NCBI RefSeq assembly: GCF_910592395.1
Contig: NC_088321.1
Span: forward strand, 8,308,001-8,372,000
Length of the DNA stretch: 64,000 bases
Source of the DNA: Lineus longissimus
Taxonomy: Eukaryota; Nemertea; Pilidiophora; Heteronemertea; Lineidae
Reading direction: 5' to 3'
The position numbers and the translations under genes were made by a program. Position 1 is the stretch's first letter. Each line of letters starts with the position of its first letter. The notes beneath the pieces are model-generated. The model worked only from the letters and a program-made list of their open reading frames with translations, did not search any database and was not told the origin of the DNA. Below are positions 12,628-24,300 of this stretch, in pieces.

Positions 12628-13306
12628 TGTCGGGGAGTAGATTTATCTCGTTTCAATTTAAACTGGGTCAACGTGGTCCTATCGTATTTTAAATAATTCC
12701 GTAATCTTAGGATAGAGGCGCTGCCTCTTTTTACAAATATGTGAAACCGGCGAGCACTGTGATTGGCTGATTGATTCACATTTTCACAAGTTCCTTTCCC
12801 GTCCCAATAAAAGGGCGCAACGGGGTTCTCGCAGGGGAGTCCGAAGCCGAATTTCACAGAAGAAAGACCGCAGTCGAGCCTTTGACAGTGCAGCGCACGT
12901 GTTTGAAGTGGGCGGAAGTTGCCCAGGTTCTTGTACTAAAATGCATCCATGTGGAGTTACGGATGTTTATCTTACTATGTCTTACACCAAGGATCTTGTA
13001 CTATTACATTTGTGTAGAGGGAGAAAAGTGTGATACTAAAGCCGAAGGCAGTGTAGCAGACGGAGTAGTCCTTGTTTGTGATTGTGTTACTTCAGACACT
13101 TGTCTCGTTATGAATTGTCTTCAGCTGGTTGCGACGTGGAATGGATAATGTCTCCCTAGGCTATCCCTCTCTGATGTGTTGGAGGACTCAGACTTGCACT
13201 TGCAGCACTGTATGGGTGTCTCTTAGATACCGTCTGATCCAAGTAGCATATGCTAGCTACTAAAGAAAACTCGACTCAATTCGAGGAGGTCACCTTTCCC
13301 GCGACA
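12628..13306 (+). repeat. 3' long terminal repeat
   Basis: Near-identical partner of 7349-8030. It lacks 3 bp (TCTTAGATACC against TCTTACTAGATACC) and has single substitutions such as CACCAAGG for CACCTAGG. Confidence 0.85.
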
Positions 13307-14690
13307 ATTAGTTTCCAGACAAGGCGCGTCATTACCTTGGCGAAGAATACAGCAAGCATTGGTATGCAATCTATTTCAAACTGAAGTTGATCGGCTATTA
13401 CTCACTCATAAACGGCATCGTTGTGCACACAATGGTAACAAGTTAGCGTGATGCCACTGACATGACTGATCATCACTGCTGCTTGATCAGAGGTCTGATA
13501 TCTCGGCAAATATAGCGTTGTTGTGTCTCATTCAAAAACAACAATATGCTTTGCATCGAAACTTACGCGCGCAGTGTCCAGAGAAGGTAAAAAGGGCCAA
13601 ACGAGTGAAGTAGGTTTTAAATCCAGGTCATATAGCAGAGCAGTGTTCTAAAAAGCCTCCTTTTGATATGTTGTAGGAAATGAGATTTTTAAATTGGTTT
13701 CTACGGAATCAAGGCAAATCAAGACAAAATACATTACAAAGTCATTTTCGACCACACTGCCACTTAAAAACAAATAAAAAACACGCTGGTCTCACTCAGA
13801 GGCACCATGTTGCTATATGTTGGTAATACATTTATAGGGTCTAAATCCTACCGTTCAAGATGTATGCATACATTAATACTTGTACTCCTTTACAGCTAGA
13901 GCTCCCATGCTTGGTCCAATGATGAAGCCATTAACAAAAATTCTAACCTCTATATCACCTACACCCACTACTGGAAAACCTATAGATTTGGGTTTCTATC
14001 GGCAGGTAGGCCTACTCTATCACTCAACACATTCAAATCATTTGTAGCTTCCATGTTAAGTAAAACTAAATGAAACAGGGAGAGAGCGATTTACTTTCCA
14101 CAGAGGATTTTCATAATAATAAATTTTGAAATATTCGTGAAATAAAATTTTTGATAAAGAAATTTGGATAAGGATTTCGAAATTGACGATAGAGAAATTA
14201 GATAGTGATTTCGTGAACTGTGATATTGCATATTTCAAACATGAAAATTAGTAGAATTAGCCATGGATGTCTTTATGAATTATATATAAAATACACTACA
14301 GGAGAACTAGATAAATATCGCTACGAAAGAGTCAACTATTAAAGATGTCAATAACGAGTAGATGCAAGAAACTGATATAATAGGTGAATTCATTAAACAT
14401 GTTGAAAGACACTTGCTTTAACATTTACATGCTAAAGTTTCACAGCTGGATTATATTTTTCATGAAATCGAAAACAGACCAATCCGAGACATGACGTCGA
14501 GTAAAACCGGACAATATAGTTTTGCTAACCCGATGTCAATGTAAAACATGAGGAATCGCATCAGGCGGCAATAATATCGTATTTTACCTTTGTTGATTAT
14601 TCAGGAACGATATTCAAGAAATGATCTCATGTTGGTGAATCTAGAATGTGTATTGTTTTTTTCTGGTTTTTATCGTGCGTATGCATCCGC
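13307..14690. other. Nothing recognised
   Basis: Right flank of the LTR element, AT-rich, with no frame above 60 codons carrying a motif I know. Confidence 0.4.
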
Positions 14691-15640
14691 TTAGAACTCC
14701 GATCTTTTGTTGAAATTGTAACTTTCAATTATTTGTCTTTTTTGGGGGAGGGTGAGGATGTTAAACATTGAAATAGGTGTATTTTTTTTTATAATCCTTA
14801 ATGTACTTATCAATCGATCTATTTGTTTAAAAAACCCACAAACCACACCAGGGTCTTTCAAATAAAGAGTCAGGCCACGGCAAGTTTCTTTTGATCCCAC
14901 AGCTCTCTCGGGCAATTAACTGGAAGCCATTGTGAAGCCCTTTTTAATTCAGCTACAAACTGAGCTGAGGTGCAAAACAATGATGGAACGACACCAAAGT
15001 TCAACGAAAAAAAATTACTCGGCACATGAGGTACACAATGATTTATCGCGTTACAAATACATAGAATATAAATTATATTGATGTGAACGATCTAAGAATT
15101 CAAGCAGATGTGTTGAGTAGCTGCTAATTGCCAAACATAACAATAATCAAATCGCAGTTAAGCTGATCACTGATCGCTTTACAATTTGTTATAAAAAATC
15201 CATAATTAGGTTGTAATCAATAGCAAACTTGGCACATGTAATGTAAATTGTTTCTCATGAGGTGACTCAAAAATTGATGTAAACATCATAAATGTTTGTG
15301 TTCTGGTTTTTTTACCGTGAACGCGAAATTAAACCAGCTATAAAACTCGTTGTAGTCGGACAAAATTAATAGGATATGAATATCCCATTAGATGACAACA
15401 ACCGGAACTATGTGGTACCCTTCGATTGTCCATTAAACACCGACGACATACATGTACTAAACTGCTAACCACAAAAATATATATGTGATGCTGTGGAATA
15501 GAAACGCTTTTCGTAACTTATTTTTAAATCAGTGCCATCACTTCTCCTCAAAACTGTCGAAAAGCAACATGCGAAACTTATCGCTTTTCATAAAGCTGTT
15601 ATCTGAATAGTTTTATAGAGATCAGTGACTTTGAAGCTGG
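14690..15640. repeat. Ancient dispersed repeat, copy 2
   Basis: It shares GCCACGGCAAGTTTC, CCACAGCTCTCTCGGGCAAT and TAGTTTTATAGAGATCAGTG with the 1.4-2.6 kb copy. The order of blocks differs, which suggests rearrangement. No gene seen. Confidence 0.4.
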
Positions 15641-15839
15641 CGTTTGCTTTAAAACGGGATGTTTGTAACGGCCATGTTCAGCTGATCGAAGAATTGTTCA
15701 AATTCCTGTCGTGCGGAATTGGCTTGGGTGTACCACATGACCCGAGAGAACCCCGTCCCTACGCGCGTCTTCCGAAATGGGTGGTGGCTTTGATGTTGAA
15801 GTCATACGTTCCCGTGTTGCCTGACTCTTTATTTTGAAA

Positions 15840-17400
15840 GACTCTGGTCACACCGACCTTTTAGAGCGTGATGATCTGATGACATGTTCAGTCATTTCTT
15901 CTGGGGGTAAACTAAGTACCATTATTGACCCTGTTCAGAGTCAGGTTTCAACCTAGCTATCCCCAGTACATACATGTACTACCAAATTGATTGAATATGC
16001 AGGTTCAATAGAATCTTTGCTCAACCGAAATAGATGCACCACTTTCGCCCCACAATTTCAAAGATGCATATGAAGTGTGAATTGAACATATTGGTTATGA
16101 ATAAACTACAAATTGGAGCCAAACTCACCGATTTCCTGTGAGGTATATCTCTCTTAATATTCCAAAAAGCATATACAATGTACTCCTTTCTAAGTCATGA
16201 ACTAAATGGATAAATAATCTTATACATGTGAAACTTGAATTGGTTCAAGTGGTCAGCTGATGATTTTCTCCTTACCATGCAGGCTATCACTGATAATAGC
16301 AAAACAGGTTAGAACTAGATCTGACTAAGCACTGACATTTTGTTTAATCTTCAAAAAGTGTCTTGTATAAAATTTTGTTTAATCTACAGCTCATCAGTCA
16401 CACTGTCTGTTCGCGTGTGACGTTCAGCAAGCCAACAAGCAAGACTGCAACAGATGAACATGCCGAAAGGCCTGGTGCAATGGCAGGCTGGGGTCAAGAA
16501 GCGCAAAAGTGCCATGCCGCTTATGCATTTGGTTTCCAACATTTCACTAGAGGTTACTAGCCACATTCGTCTGCTGCGGCGTTTCTTTCCAAATTGGTTA
16601 CCAACGCCACCGCTAACCGGATAGCATTTGTACTGGCCGCTATATATTGTTAAGCCACCCACTGAGCCCTCTGCAGCGCCATGTTATTTTTAGACGGAAA
16701 GCCCCCACGCCAAGAGTTACTTTGAGAATGGAAACCCCTCAACCTAATGGGTGATGTCATTGTCAGTGCAAAATACCCGATCACCTAATTTCTACATGGA
16801 TTTCCATTAGGAAAGGGGAAGGATATGTCTTCTAACAATTGTGGCAATAATAAGTTCTAAAGTAACGCCCTGAATAAATTGACTTGAGTGACTCTAATTG
16901 TATGAATGAATTGTCGTCTGTGAAGTGGAGAAAAGTATTGAAAAAACGTTAGTTATATTTCGGGCCCCAAAGCCTTGAAGTTATCGAAATTTCGTGATTT
17001 GACCGACTAGGATTATAAATCTACTTGTATTTTGCCGTAGCCGTGTTCCTCCGCGGGGACACCTTAAAAAATTATAAGCGTGCTGAGTGAGAGTGCCATT
17101 TCACTTTTTACTGGACAATGGCCTAAATATTTATAAGAGGTGACTCACGAGGATAGAATCACTATACAGTACGCATGATACTTAATAGGAGAATCACACG
17201 AAAGCAATTGACCTTCTTTATGAGTTTCATTTTTGTTCACCTGTCGGGACATGGACTTCATTCGGGATGGGAGATAACACACCAAGGAGCACTTGACTTT
17301 TATAAGTTTGACTATGTTATCAGTAGCCAAATAAATCATACCCAGAAGTATTAAGGTAGCAGGAAGGGTTGGGTGTTTGTGGTTTCTGAGTCTGAGGGGG
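15840..17400. other. Nothing recognised
   Basis: Short opposed frames at 16363-16662 overlap each other and have no family signature. Confidence 0.4.
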
Positions 17401-17409
17401 TTGGTGTCT

Positions 17410-17469
17410 GTTGACTGTGCTTTAAGAGAGACTAGGCATGGCGCCAGTCTCTCTTAAAGCACAGTCAAC
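17410..17469. repeat. Perfect 24-bp hairpin with 12-base loop
   Basis: GTTGACTGTGCTTTAAGAGA GACT, loop AGGCATGGCGCC, then the exact reverse complement. The right arm with its flank (GGCATGGCGCCAGTCTCTCT to GGCATTTGGTCT) recurs at 17792-17839. Confidence 0.8.
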
Positions 17470-17929
17470 AGGCATTTGGTCTCAGTATTTGGGTTTTGAT
17501 TGCCATGACTGTACCCCTGTAAAAGTCAGAGGAGGAGAAGTTTGGAATGATGAAAGCATTAAAGAAGAAGAAATGTTATTATTGAGGAAAGCAAAATTTA
17601 TTATGAGACTAGAAGGCAGTGTCCTGACTTGATTATTTTGATAAAAGGCGGTCTGAACACATTAAAAGGTGGAACATGGCATTTTATCGACTTTGAAGTG
17701 TTCCGCAGTTAAAGGGAGACTATAGGCAGCAGCTAGGTAGGCAAGATAAAGTCATACAAATTTGCCAATAGGGGTCAGTCATATCTCTAGGCATGGCGCC
17801 AGTCTCTCTTAAAGCACAGTCAACAGGCATTTGGTCTTAGTATTTGGGTAAGTACAGAATCAAGGCAGCTCAGAGAGCAATGATTGAACGATGCTGTGGA
17901 CAAGTCCAAGGATACTGCATCAGTCACGA

Positions 17930-20100
17930 CCAACTTCTCATCAGAAAGCGTCACCACCAGCATATTCAATGTTTAGTTCCAACCTGTACCAGTCCAATGC
18001 ACGCCTGTCATGGTCAGCAGTGGTCAGCTTAGCGCGATATGGAACATTCTTCCGAAACTCAAGCGAGGGAAGTCTGCTCATTAGCCTATCTCGCGCACTG
18101 CTCCTTCTTGTCAAACATCGTAGTGAAATCGTGGTACAGTGGGGCGTCCTCGAGGATTGCAGCTGGTCGGACAGACGTGAGGTGGAATGTGGGCGGCTGC
18201 ACTTCTTCGTTGATGTGCGATGGCAGATAGCACAGTTGTTGCGTTGCATGACAGCTGAAAGTGAATGTGATATCATAGAACTGAGGCGTTTGCAATGAGA
18301 CTATAGGTGAAGTAGAAGCAAGGAGTGAAATGGGCCATCTTCCAGTGACTAATATACAGAGTAAGGGCACTGGCTGTTGTTAGATTCAGCATTGAATGTA
18401 TTCCTCGTACAAGCGTGAATAGTGTGGACATACAGTGAGAGGTGAGAGACCCCTTCTTGTAACTTTATCTTGGATATTATATTAGTATTGAACTTCTAGC
18501 CATGGAATATGAAGAAATTGAAGTTGTAGGCATGGAATATGAAAAGTTATTCAACGGTGAAAGACATTATTCCATGAGGCTTTGCCGTGATCGCAAAGGA
18601 CGCGACGTGATTGGTTCACATGCTAATGAGGTATGACAATGATAATTACCTCTATAATGCTACTTGGATAGCGACTGTGTCGTTGACTGGAACAGTGGTC
18701 AATGTCAATGTGTGCCTGTAATGTCAATGAAGTATGATGAGGTGATGACGATAGTGCAATTATTAAATATTGGCAAGAGATCATACTGCAACATAGGTCT
18801 TGTTTTTGACAGATGACTGTGCGACATTCCCATTGGGTCTTGTTAGAGTCAGCGCTGCATGTATTCCTTGTACAAGCTTGAATAGTTGTGACGGACTTTG
18901 AGGGGTGAGAGACCCCTATCGGCTACTTCGTCTAACTTTATCTTGCCTACCTAGCTGCTAGCAATAGTGCCCCTTTATCAAGACTGAAACCCACTGTGCG
19001 GGGCTAAGAAATTACCTTTATAATCCTAGTTGGATAGCCACTGTGTAGATGATTTGAAGAGTGCTCTGTGGATGTGTGCCTGTAATGTCAATGAAAGTAT
19101 GATGAGGTGATGACGATAGTGGAATGACGAAATATTGGAAAGAGATCTATTCCTAGAAGAACATATGTCCTGTTTTGACTAGGTGGCGCATTTTAGAATC
19201 AGCAGTGAGCACTGTGTGTAACATGGTGGAGGCAGCGGAGATAATAACTGTGTCGAAAGTATTGTTATATGGCCTTCCCTAGGCCCATGGGGTTAAATTT
19301 ACAATCCACGATTGAAAAGACGTAGTTTGATCGCATTCAACTATAAATCCATTGAACAGTTGTGTTCCTTTAGTCAACCGATGACCTTTTGTTGGGCCAT
19401 GATCGGGGATTGTAAACTGTAAATGTATTATGGACTGGGAGACGGGGGGGGGAAACACAAGTGAAACTGAAATAGACCAAAACAAGTGATTTTGGGGCTT
19501 TGGTTTAGACGCATGCCCCATGCGCCATGCGGGATTATACGGTTCATGTGAACTTGTTGACATCCACATGATCTGGTGCTGTTATTGGTCATGGACATGG
19601 TACATGGTAGGCCTAATCATCATGCCTATATGTTTCAGGAAAAGCTCGGAGTAAAATGAACTGCCGATGAATAATGATGTTGTTCATGTTTGTTTACCAT
19701 GTTTACTAGTACATAGCCATAGGGTATGCACTAGCCAGTGCACTTTCTGCACGTCGTCATGGTCATGTACGTGATACCTTGCATATTTTGTTTTTTGAAT
19801 GCGCATGCTTTTTGGGCAAAATCACTTGTACCAACACTAATGAATAATGTCTTCTTATCCCTATGACTCCATACACAGTGAGGGCATTGTCCCATTCCCA
19901 TCAAATGGTAACTTATTGTACCGTATTAGGGTGGAAGTTGGGGAGCAGATACCTACCGTTGCACGCCTGTCATAATCAGTAGTGATGAGCTTAGCGCGAT
20001 ATGGAACATTCTTCAGAAACTCAAGCGAGGGAAGTCTGCTCATTAGCATATCTCGCGCACTGCTCCTTCTTGTCAAACATCGTAGTGAAATCGTAATGGA
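17930..20100. repeat. Duplicated blocks with no convincing gene
   Basis: TAGCGCGATATGGAACATTC and CTCAAGCGAGGGAAGTCTGC occur at ~18030-18075 and ~19992-20037. A ~110-bp block with GTGCCTGTAATGTCAATGAA occurs at ~18640-18760 and ~19010-19130. Frames that read through the first block (minus strand, RRSSARDRLMSRLPSLEF) are similar in both copies because the DNA is, and do not match a family I know. Confidence 0.45.
18502..18630 (+). CDS. Possible short first coding exon, unknown
   Basis: ATG in strong context (CTAGCCATGG) opens a 43-codon frame, MEYEEIEVVGMEYEKLFNGE then RHYSMRLCRDRKGRDVIGSH to ANE, ending at a donor-like GAG|GTATGA. No partner exon was found and I do not recognise the protein. 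It may be chance. Confidence 0.25.
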
Positions 20101-20101
20101 A

Positions 20102-20126
20102 AACGTCTGGCTTTGCGCCAGACGTT
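20102..20126. repeat. 10-bp perfect hairpin
   Basis: AACGTCTGGC, loop TTTGC, GCCAGACGTT. The sequence does not match the histone mRNA stem-loop. Function unknown. Confidence 0.5.
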
Positions 20127-20718
20127 GAGACTAATAAGTGAAGAACTAATAGGTAAAGAACTTCTACTTGCGCGAGACTGCTCTGATAAAATTAACATTG
20201 CCGAGACTACGGTGACGTACACATATATTTTTTACAATCAAAAATGCCCTCAAAAGACGACATGGAATGATTATTTTATTGATATTTCCTACTATATACC
20301 TTCCAATTATCACTTTATACAAATAGATCGGCGTTAGGTCGCATGCTTTTCTTTCCTGGTGACACTATAAAGCAAAATAGTTGCAACCCCGTAAATGCGC
20401 TATAAGTCCAATAATAAGTGACGGTGACCCGTTATAAATGTTTCGCCAGCTTCGCTTTTTTGCCGCTACGCGGCGCGTTGGGCCCTTGCGTCAAGTTATT
20501 GAACACAAGGGATCAAATATCACCATAGAAACCGATAACCTATAGAAAAATAGACTGTCAAATACATGTACAGGCCAGATAAAAAATCACTGAAAACGTG
20601 AGATCGACCTTTCTTTCTTGCTGTGCGTCGGGAGAGGGCGTATTTTAAAGATACATTTATATAAGTGAAGACGTCATCAAAACCAAAGCCTGGTGGTTCA
20701 GGGCGAATTAATTCACTA

Positions 20719-21160
20719 AAGCCCGCAGCACACTAGCCGCCAACTTTGGCGACAAGAAGCGTTCAGCTGACGCCTCTCGACGCCGAAGTTGGCGGCCAGT
20801 GGATCCCGGTCAGAGCACACCTGCCCAGAATCGGCGTCCAGTAGCGTCTTTTCCGCCACTTTAGGCTGCCATTTTGAAATCATGTGATATCAAGACGCAT
20901 ACTGATTGGCCATAGCCTCGCCGCCGACGCCAATTCAGGCGGCAATCCGTAGCACACCTGGCTTCTTCTTGCGTTCAAACGCGGCGACACGCGTCAAAAA
21001 TCAAACATGTTAGATATTTGGCGTTTAGTTGCGGCAAGTGGCGGCAATCGCCTTCGCCGACGCCGTTCGTAGCAGACTAGGGATTTTTCAGGCGTTCAAA
21101 ACTCTTGCGGCAAAAAACACCTGTGAACGCCGAAATTGGTGGCTAGTGTGCTACGGGCTT
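20719..21160. mobile_element. Inverted-repeat element (AAGCCCGYAGCACACTAGCC)
   Basis: AAGCCCGCAGCACACTAGCC at 20719 and GGCTAGTGTGCTACGGGCTT ending at 21160 are reverse complements with one mismatch. The GC-rich interior has several inner repeats of GGCGRC type. No gene. Confidence 0.65.
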
Positions 21161-23660
21161 AACCCCGTGTTAACTTTCACTCAGCTTTATCTCCTTCAGT
21201 TAGCGCGGTAAACTTGATGCAGAGCAATGCCACGCAAGTGACCAACATGTGTTGAACAACCAGCCCAGGGATGTAGAAAGAATAATATCAATACGTCTCC
21301 GTCTCAAAAACGATTGAGAAAGAGAAGACATTTTAACTAACGCTTACGTTTTTAAACAGGTGCACACTGACGCTTTATCTTTCTCAACCACTTGTTTCCT
21401 CCAAATTGCCAGTGGATTTGAACTGTGAGGATGTGAGTGCGATTTCTCTAGGTATAGTAGGCTACTCTAAAGACTGTTTTAACCCGCGCCTTTACATGTC
21501 TTTTAAACGTATTGACATTATTGACAATAGTTTTCTAAATTACTTTTCTTTATCTCACGAGATAACCACTACATTTGATCTCAGTGGTTGCTTGGAGTCT
21601 TTTGTTTGGTTAAGTGCTCTTGAGACGCTCGTTTAGGGATGGCCGCTTGATAATAAGCTATTAATTGTGTGACCTTGTCATGAGAGGTATGCGTACGTAA
21701 ACATCGGGCGACAGTGATAACACACTGCTGTCGATAAAACCTGAGAATAAAAGTGGTATCGATCGAACCTCACCATGACCTCTCATGATAATCATAATTG
21801 GCAGAATCCAGCCCTTTCGTTTCTGACCAGAGAGAAAATTGATATGGAAGTGTTCGCTTCTGCGTGATCAACTGAAAAACTAATGCAATTTAGCCTTCTG
21901 TGTTTGTGCCCAAGACTCACATCTACTTTTATCAAACTTGTAAAGCATATTACATATTCTGAAAGTGTCTGTTCTGTTCATAAAACCAAGCAGATATCGT
22001 GATATTCATGGTCAGCACTTTCGTTTCTGACTATACTCCATGACATAGAGAGGATAGGCTGAAGGAAAGTCCAACTTCGGAATTCTCAGCCTGCTGTGAT
22101 TGTACCTATAGGATGCCCATCTACGTTTGTCTAATGTGTAAAACATATTACATCTTCTGAAAGAATCTCTTCACGTTAAAACATTGTAGACATCTATACT
22201 ATAATGCGCGTTGTGGCCGCTAAATAGGAGGCGATTTTTGTTTCAAAATTGGGCCTCGGAAATGCGTCGAATTCTTGCAACCTTTGGCTTCGTAGGTCTG
22301 GATCATACGTAAGAGTGTCACTGAGGGTGTCATACGTCGAATATCTTGGTGGTTTTAGAATAAATAACAACTTTTCAGAGAGCACGTCGACTGGAGAGCT
22401 CCGCTCATTCTCAAAAGCATACACAAACTTCACGCATATTCTCCCTGCCACATCAGTATTAGCTTCCAACACGTATGTAGTGCTACACAACCTGGTCCAT
22501 GGTGCAGGGTATTAGCAGGGAGATTAATGATTAGCCTATTCTATTTTAGTTCTATTCGAGAAACACTGACCTGAGTGATGAGGCAAATTCTGCAGAGTGG
22601 CCTACCGGAACATGCAGTCAGGGTATCAATAAACAGTTATGCCAGGATGGACAAAATATGTACAGTGGCCAGCGCTTGCTCTTTGTTTTATTCTTTACTG
22701 ACTGATGTTGTCAGTTTGAATTGCGTTCTGCATCTCTCCATGCGCGTGGCTTTGGTCCGACAGTGGCACTGGGTACGGGAGTGGGTAGGTGATATGCCTG
22801 ACATGTGAGGGCCTTATTTGGAACAGGACCTGCTGTCACTGGTCTCAATGCATTGTGCAAAATAGCGTACTCCAATCAATCTATTGTGGGTTGCATGTAG
22901 ATAGCAGCAATAAGTCCCTAAATGCAGTTCATTTCGTGTTTAACTTTTATTTCTGACCATACTATTGTTACCCGTCAGCAAAATCAGGCACAGGTCTCTC
23001 GAAGCTTGGCAGGATGAGACGGACTAGCCGTTTATTTCACTGTAGTCTGCCTCTGGCATAACCATCAATGGGAGGCCTATCAGACTCGTATGATATCCCG
23101 ACAGTCGGGCGAGTAAGTGATGACATTAAAAATCTAAACTGGTTGATGTTCACAGATATTTTTAGAAAATCATACAAGTTTGATTTTTTGTCACGTTTCA
23201 GCCCCCCCCCCCGCGCCAAGACCAATTGGCAAATACAAAAATCGTTTTTTATAAAATTATTTCTTTATATCTGTAGCAAATATATTTTGAACATCTCTCC
23301 AAAAATTGACCTAAAAAATTCGAGTCTAATTGAAACGTCTGGATCCTCAAACCAAAGAAATCTAATCTTGTCTCAATGAGATAGACTTTGGGGGGGGGGG
23401 GGTGAGGGTGAAAATTTTGAGAATCCAGCAAAAGTTAATTTTCATGTTAACATAACATCCCATAACTCTCCCACCGAGGAAAGTGATATGGAAAAAGCCA
23501 CGATTTCTAGTCCAGCCAAAAGCACACAGTTCAGCACCATCTCTGGCCATGCAAGTTAAGGATAAACGCAAGAGTATGTTGCTTGTGAAACGACTTTCAT
23601 GATCAGGGGCATATATACAGTGTAGTTTTAAAGTGATGATATATTGACTAGTTAGACAAT
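21161..23660. other. Non-coding, partly tandem-duplicated
   Basis: A ~200-bp block with TTTCGTTTCTGAC and AAACATATTACAT..TTCTGAAAG is repeated at ~21820-21970 and ~22020-22170. Opposed ~90-codon frames near 22200-22515 cover each other and neither shows a domain. Poly-C and poly-G runs occur near 23201 and 23391. Confidence 0.4.
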
Positions 23661-23723
23661 ACAGTGAAACCTCCCATAGCGGACACCTCTCTATTAAGGA
23701 CAACCTCTCTATTAAGGACACAT
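23661..23723. mobile_element. MITE fragment outside the kinase gene
   Basis: ACAGTGAAACCTCCCATAGC with two copies of CCTCTCTATTAAGGACA: the left end only. Confidence 0.5.
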
Positions 23724-24090
23724 TGGATATTAAATCATCAGCAATGCAATACTCTAAACGAATTACATGTAGAATGATTTAAGCACATTCTAAATGTCGA
23801 TCAAGATGACCAGGGCAAGAATTTTGTGTTAAAACTAGACCATCGCGGCCAATGCAGCAGGCCTGGGACGGAACGAACTCAGATATGATAGAGAGTTTCG
23901 GTCATGCGCAAACAGGACACCTAACATGGTATACTAGATCAAGTCAGGTTGCAATTAGCATTATCGCAGCTGCCTAGGTATAAGGAATTGATACCGAACT
24001 GGCGGTATTGGTTGTCTCACCAAAACCGCGAGGGTCGAGCAAGAAAAGTAGACCAACATACCTCCACTCGATCGAGTGGTTTTGGCGAGA

Positions 24091-24150
24091 CAGAAATTGA
24101 TATCTCACTAACGGTATTAATCAATACCGTTAGTAAGGTATCAATTTCTG
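24091..24150. repeat. Near-perfect 60-bp palindrome
   Basis: It runs CAGAAATTGATATCTCACTA, ACGGTATTAATCAATACCGT, TAGTAAGGTATCAATTTCTG, and is flanked by CCACTCGATCGAGTGG (24064-24079). The CTCACCAAAACCGCGAGGGT sequence upstream and this palindrome belong to a repeat family that recurs at 27090-27275 and near 25720-25800. Confidence 0.65.
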
Positions 24151-24300
24151 CTCTATAAAACCTCTCAAATCAAATAACGAATAGTGTGGTTTTAAATGCT
24201 TTTTGGCTGTAATCATATTTTGCAGCAACCCAAGCGTCGGTTGCCTTACCCAGAGTCTTTTAAATAGACCGAGGTTGCCGTGGTTTTGGTCAACAATTAA

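Larger units (their letters stand above)
7349..13306 (+). mobile_element. LTR retrotransposon (Metaviridae-like), non-autonomous, young
   Basis: Two direct repeats, 7349-8030 (682 bp) and 12628-13306 (679 bp), both start TGTCGGGGAGTAG and end CCGCGACA. They differ by about five substitutions and one 3-bp indel. The 5' LTR is followed after 2 bp by TGGTGGCAGCGGTGGGAT, a primer-binding-site candidate (tRNA-Leu-like, tentative). The 3' LTR is preceded by a short purine-rich tract (CTGGGGGAA). The 4.6-kb interior holds a gag relic and no protease, reverse transcriptase or integrase that I can see. Flanking 5-mers (GCTTA and ATTAG) do not match as a target duplication. Confidence 0.85.

Noticed and set aside
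17891-18370. Several overlapping frames up to 135 codons
   Set aside because: Overlapping in both strands within a duplicated repeat block; the partner copy at 20.0 kb does not keep one frame intact.
22194-22515. Two opposed frames of ~90-100 codons
   Set aside because: They cover each other, lack recognisable motifs and have no neighbours to splice to.
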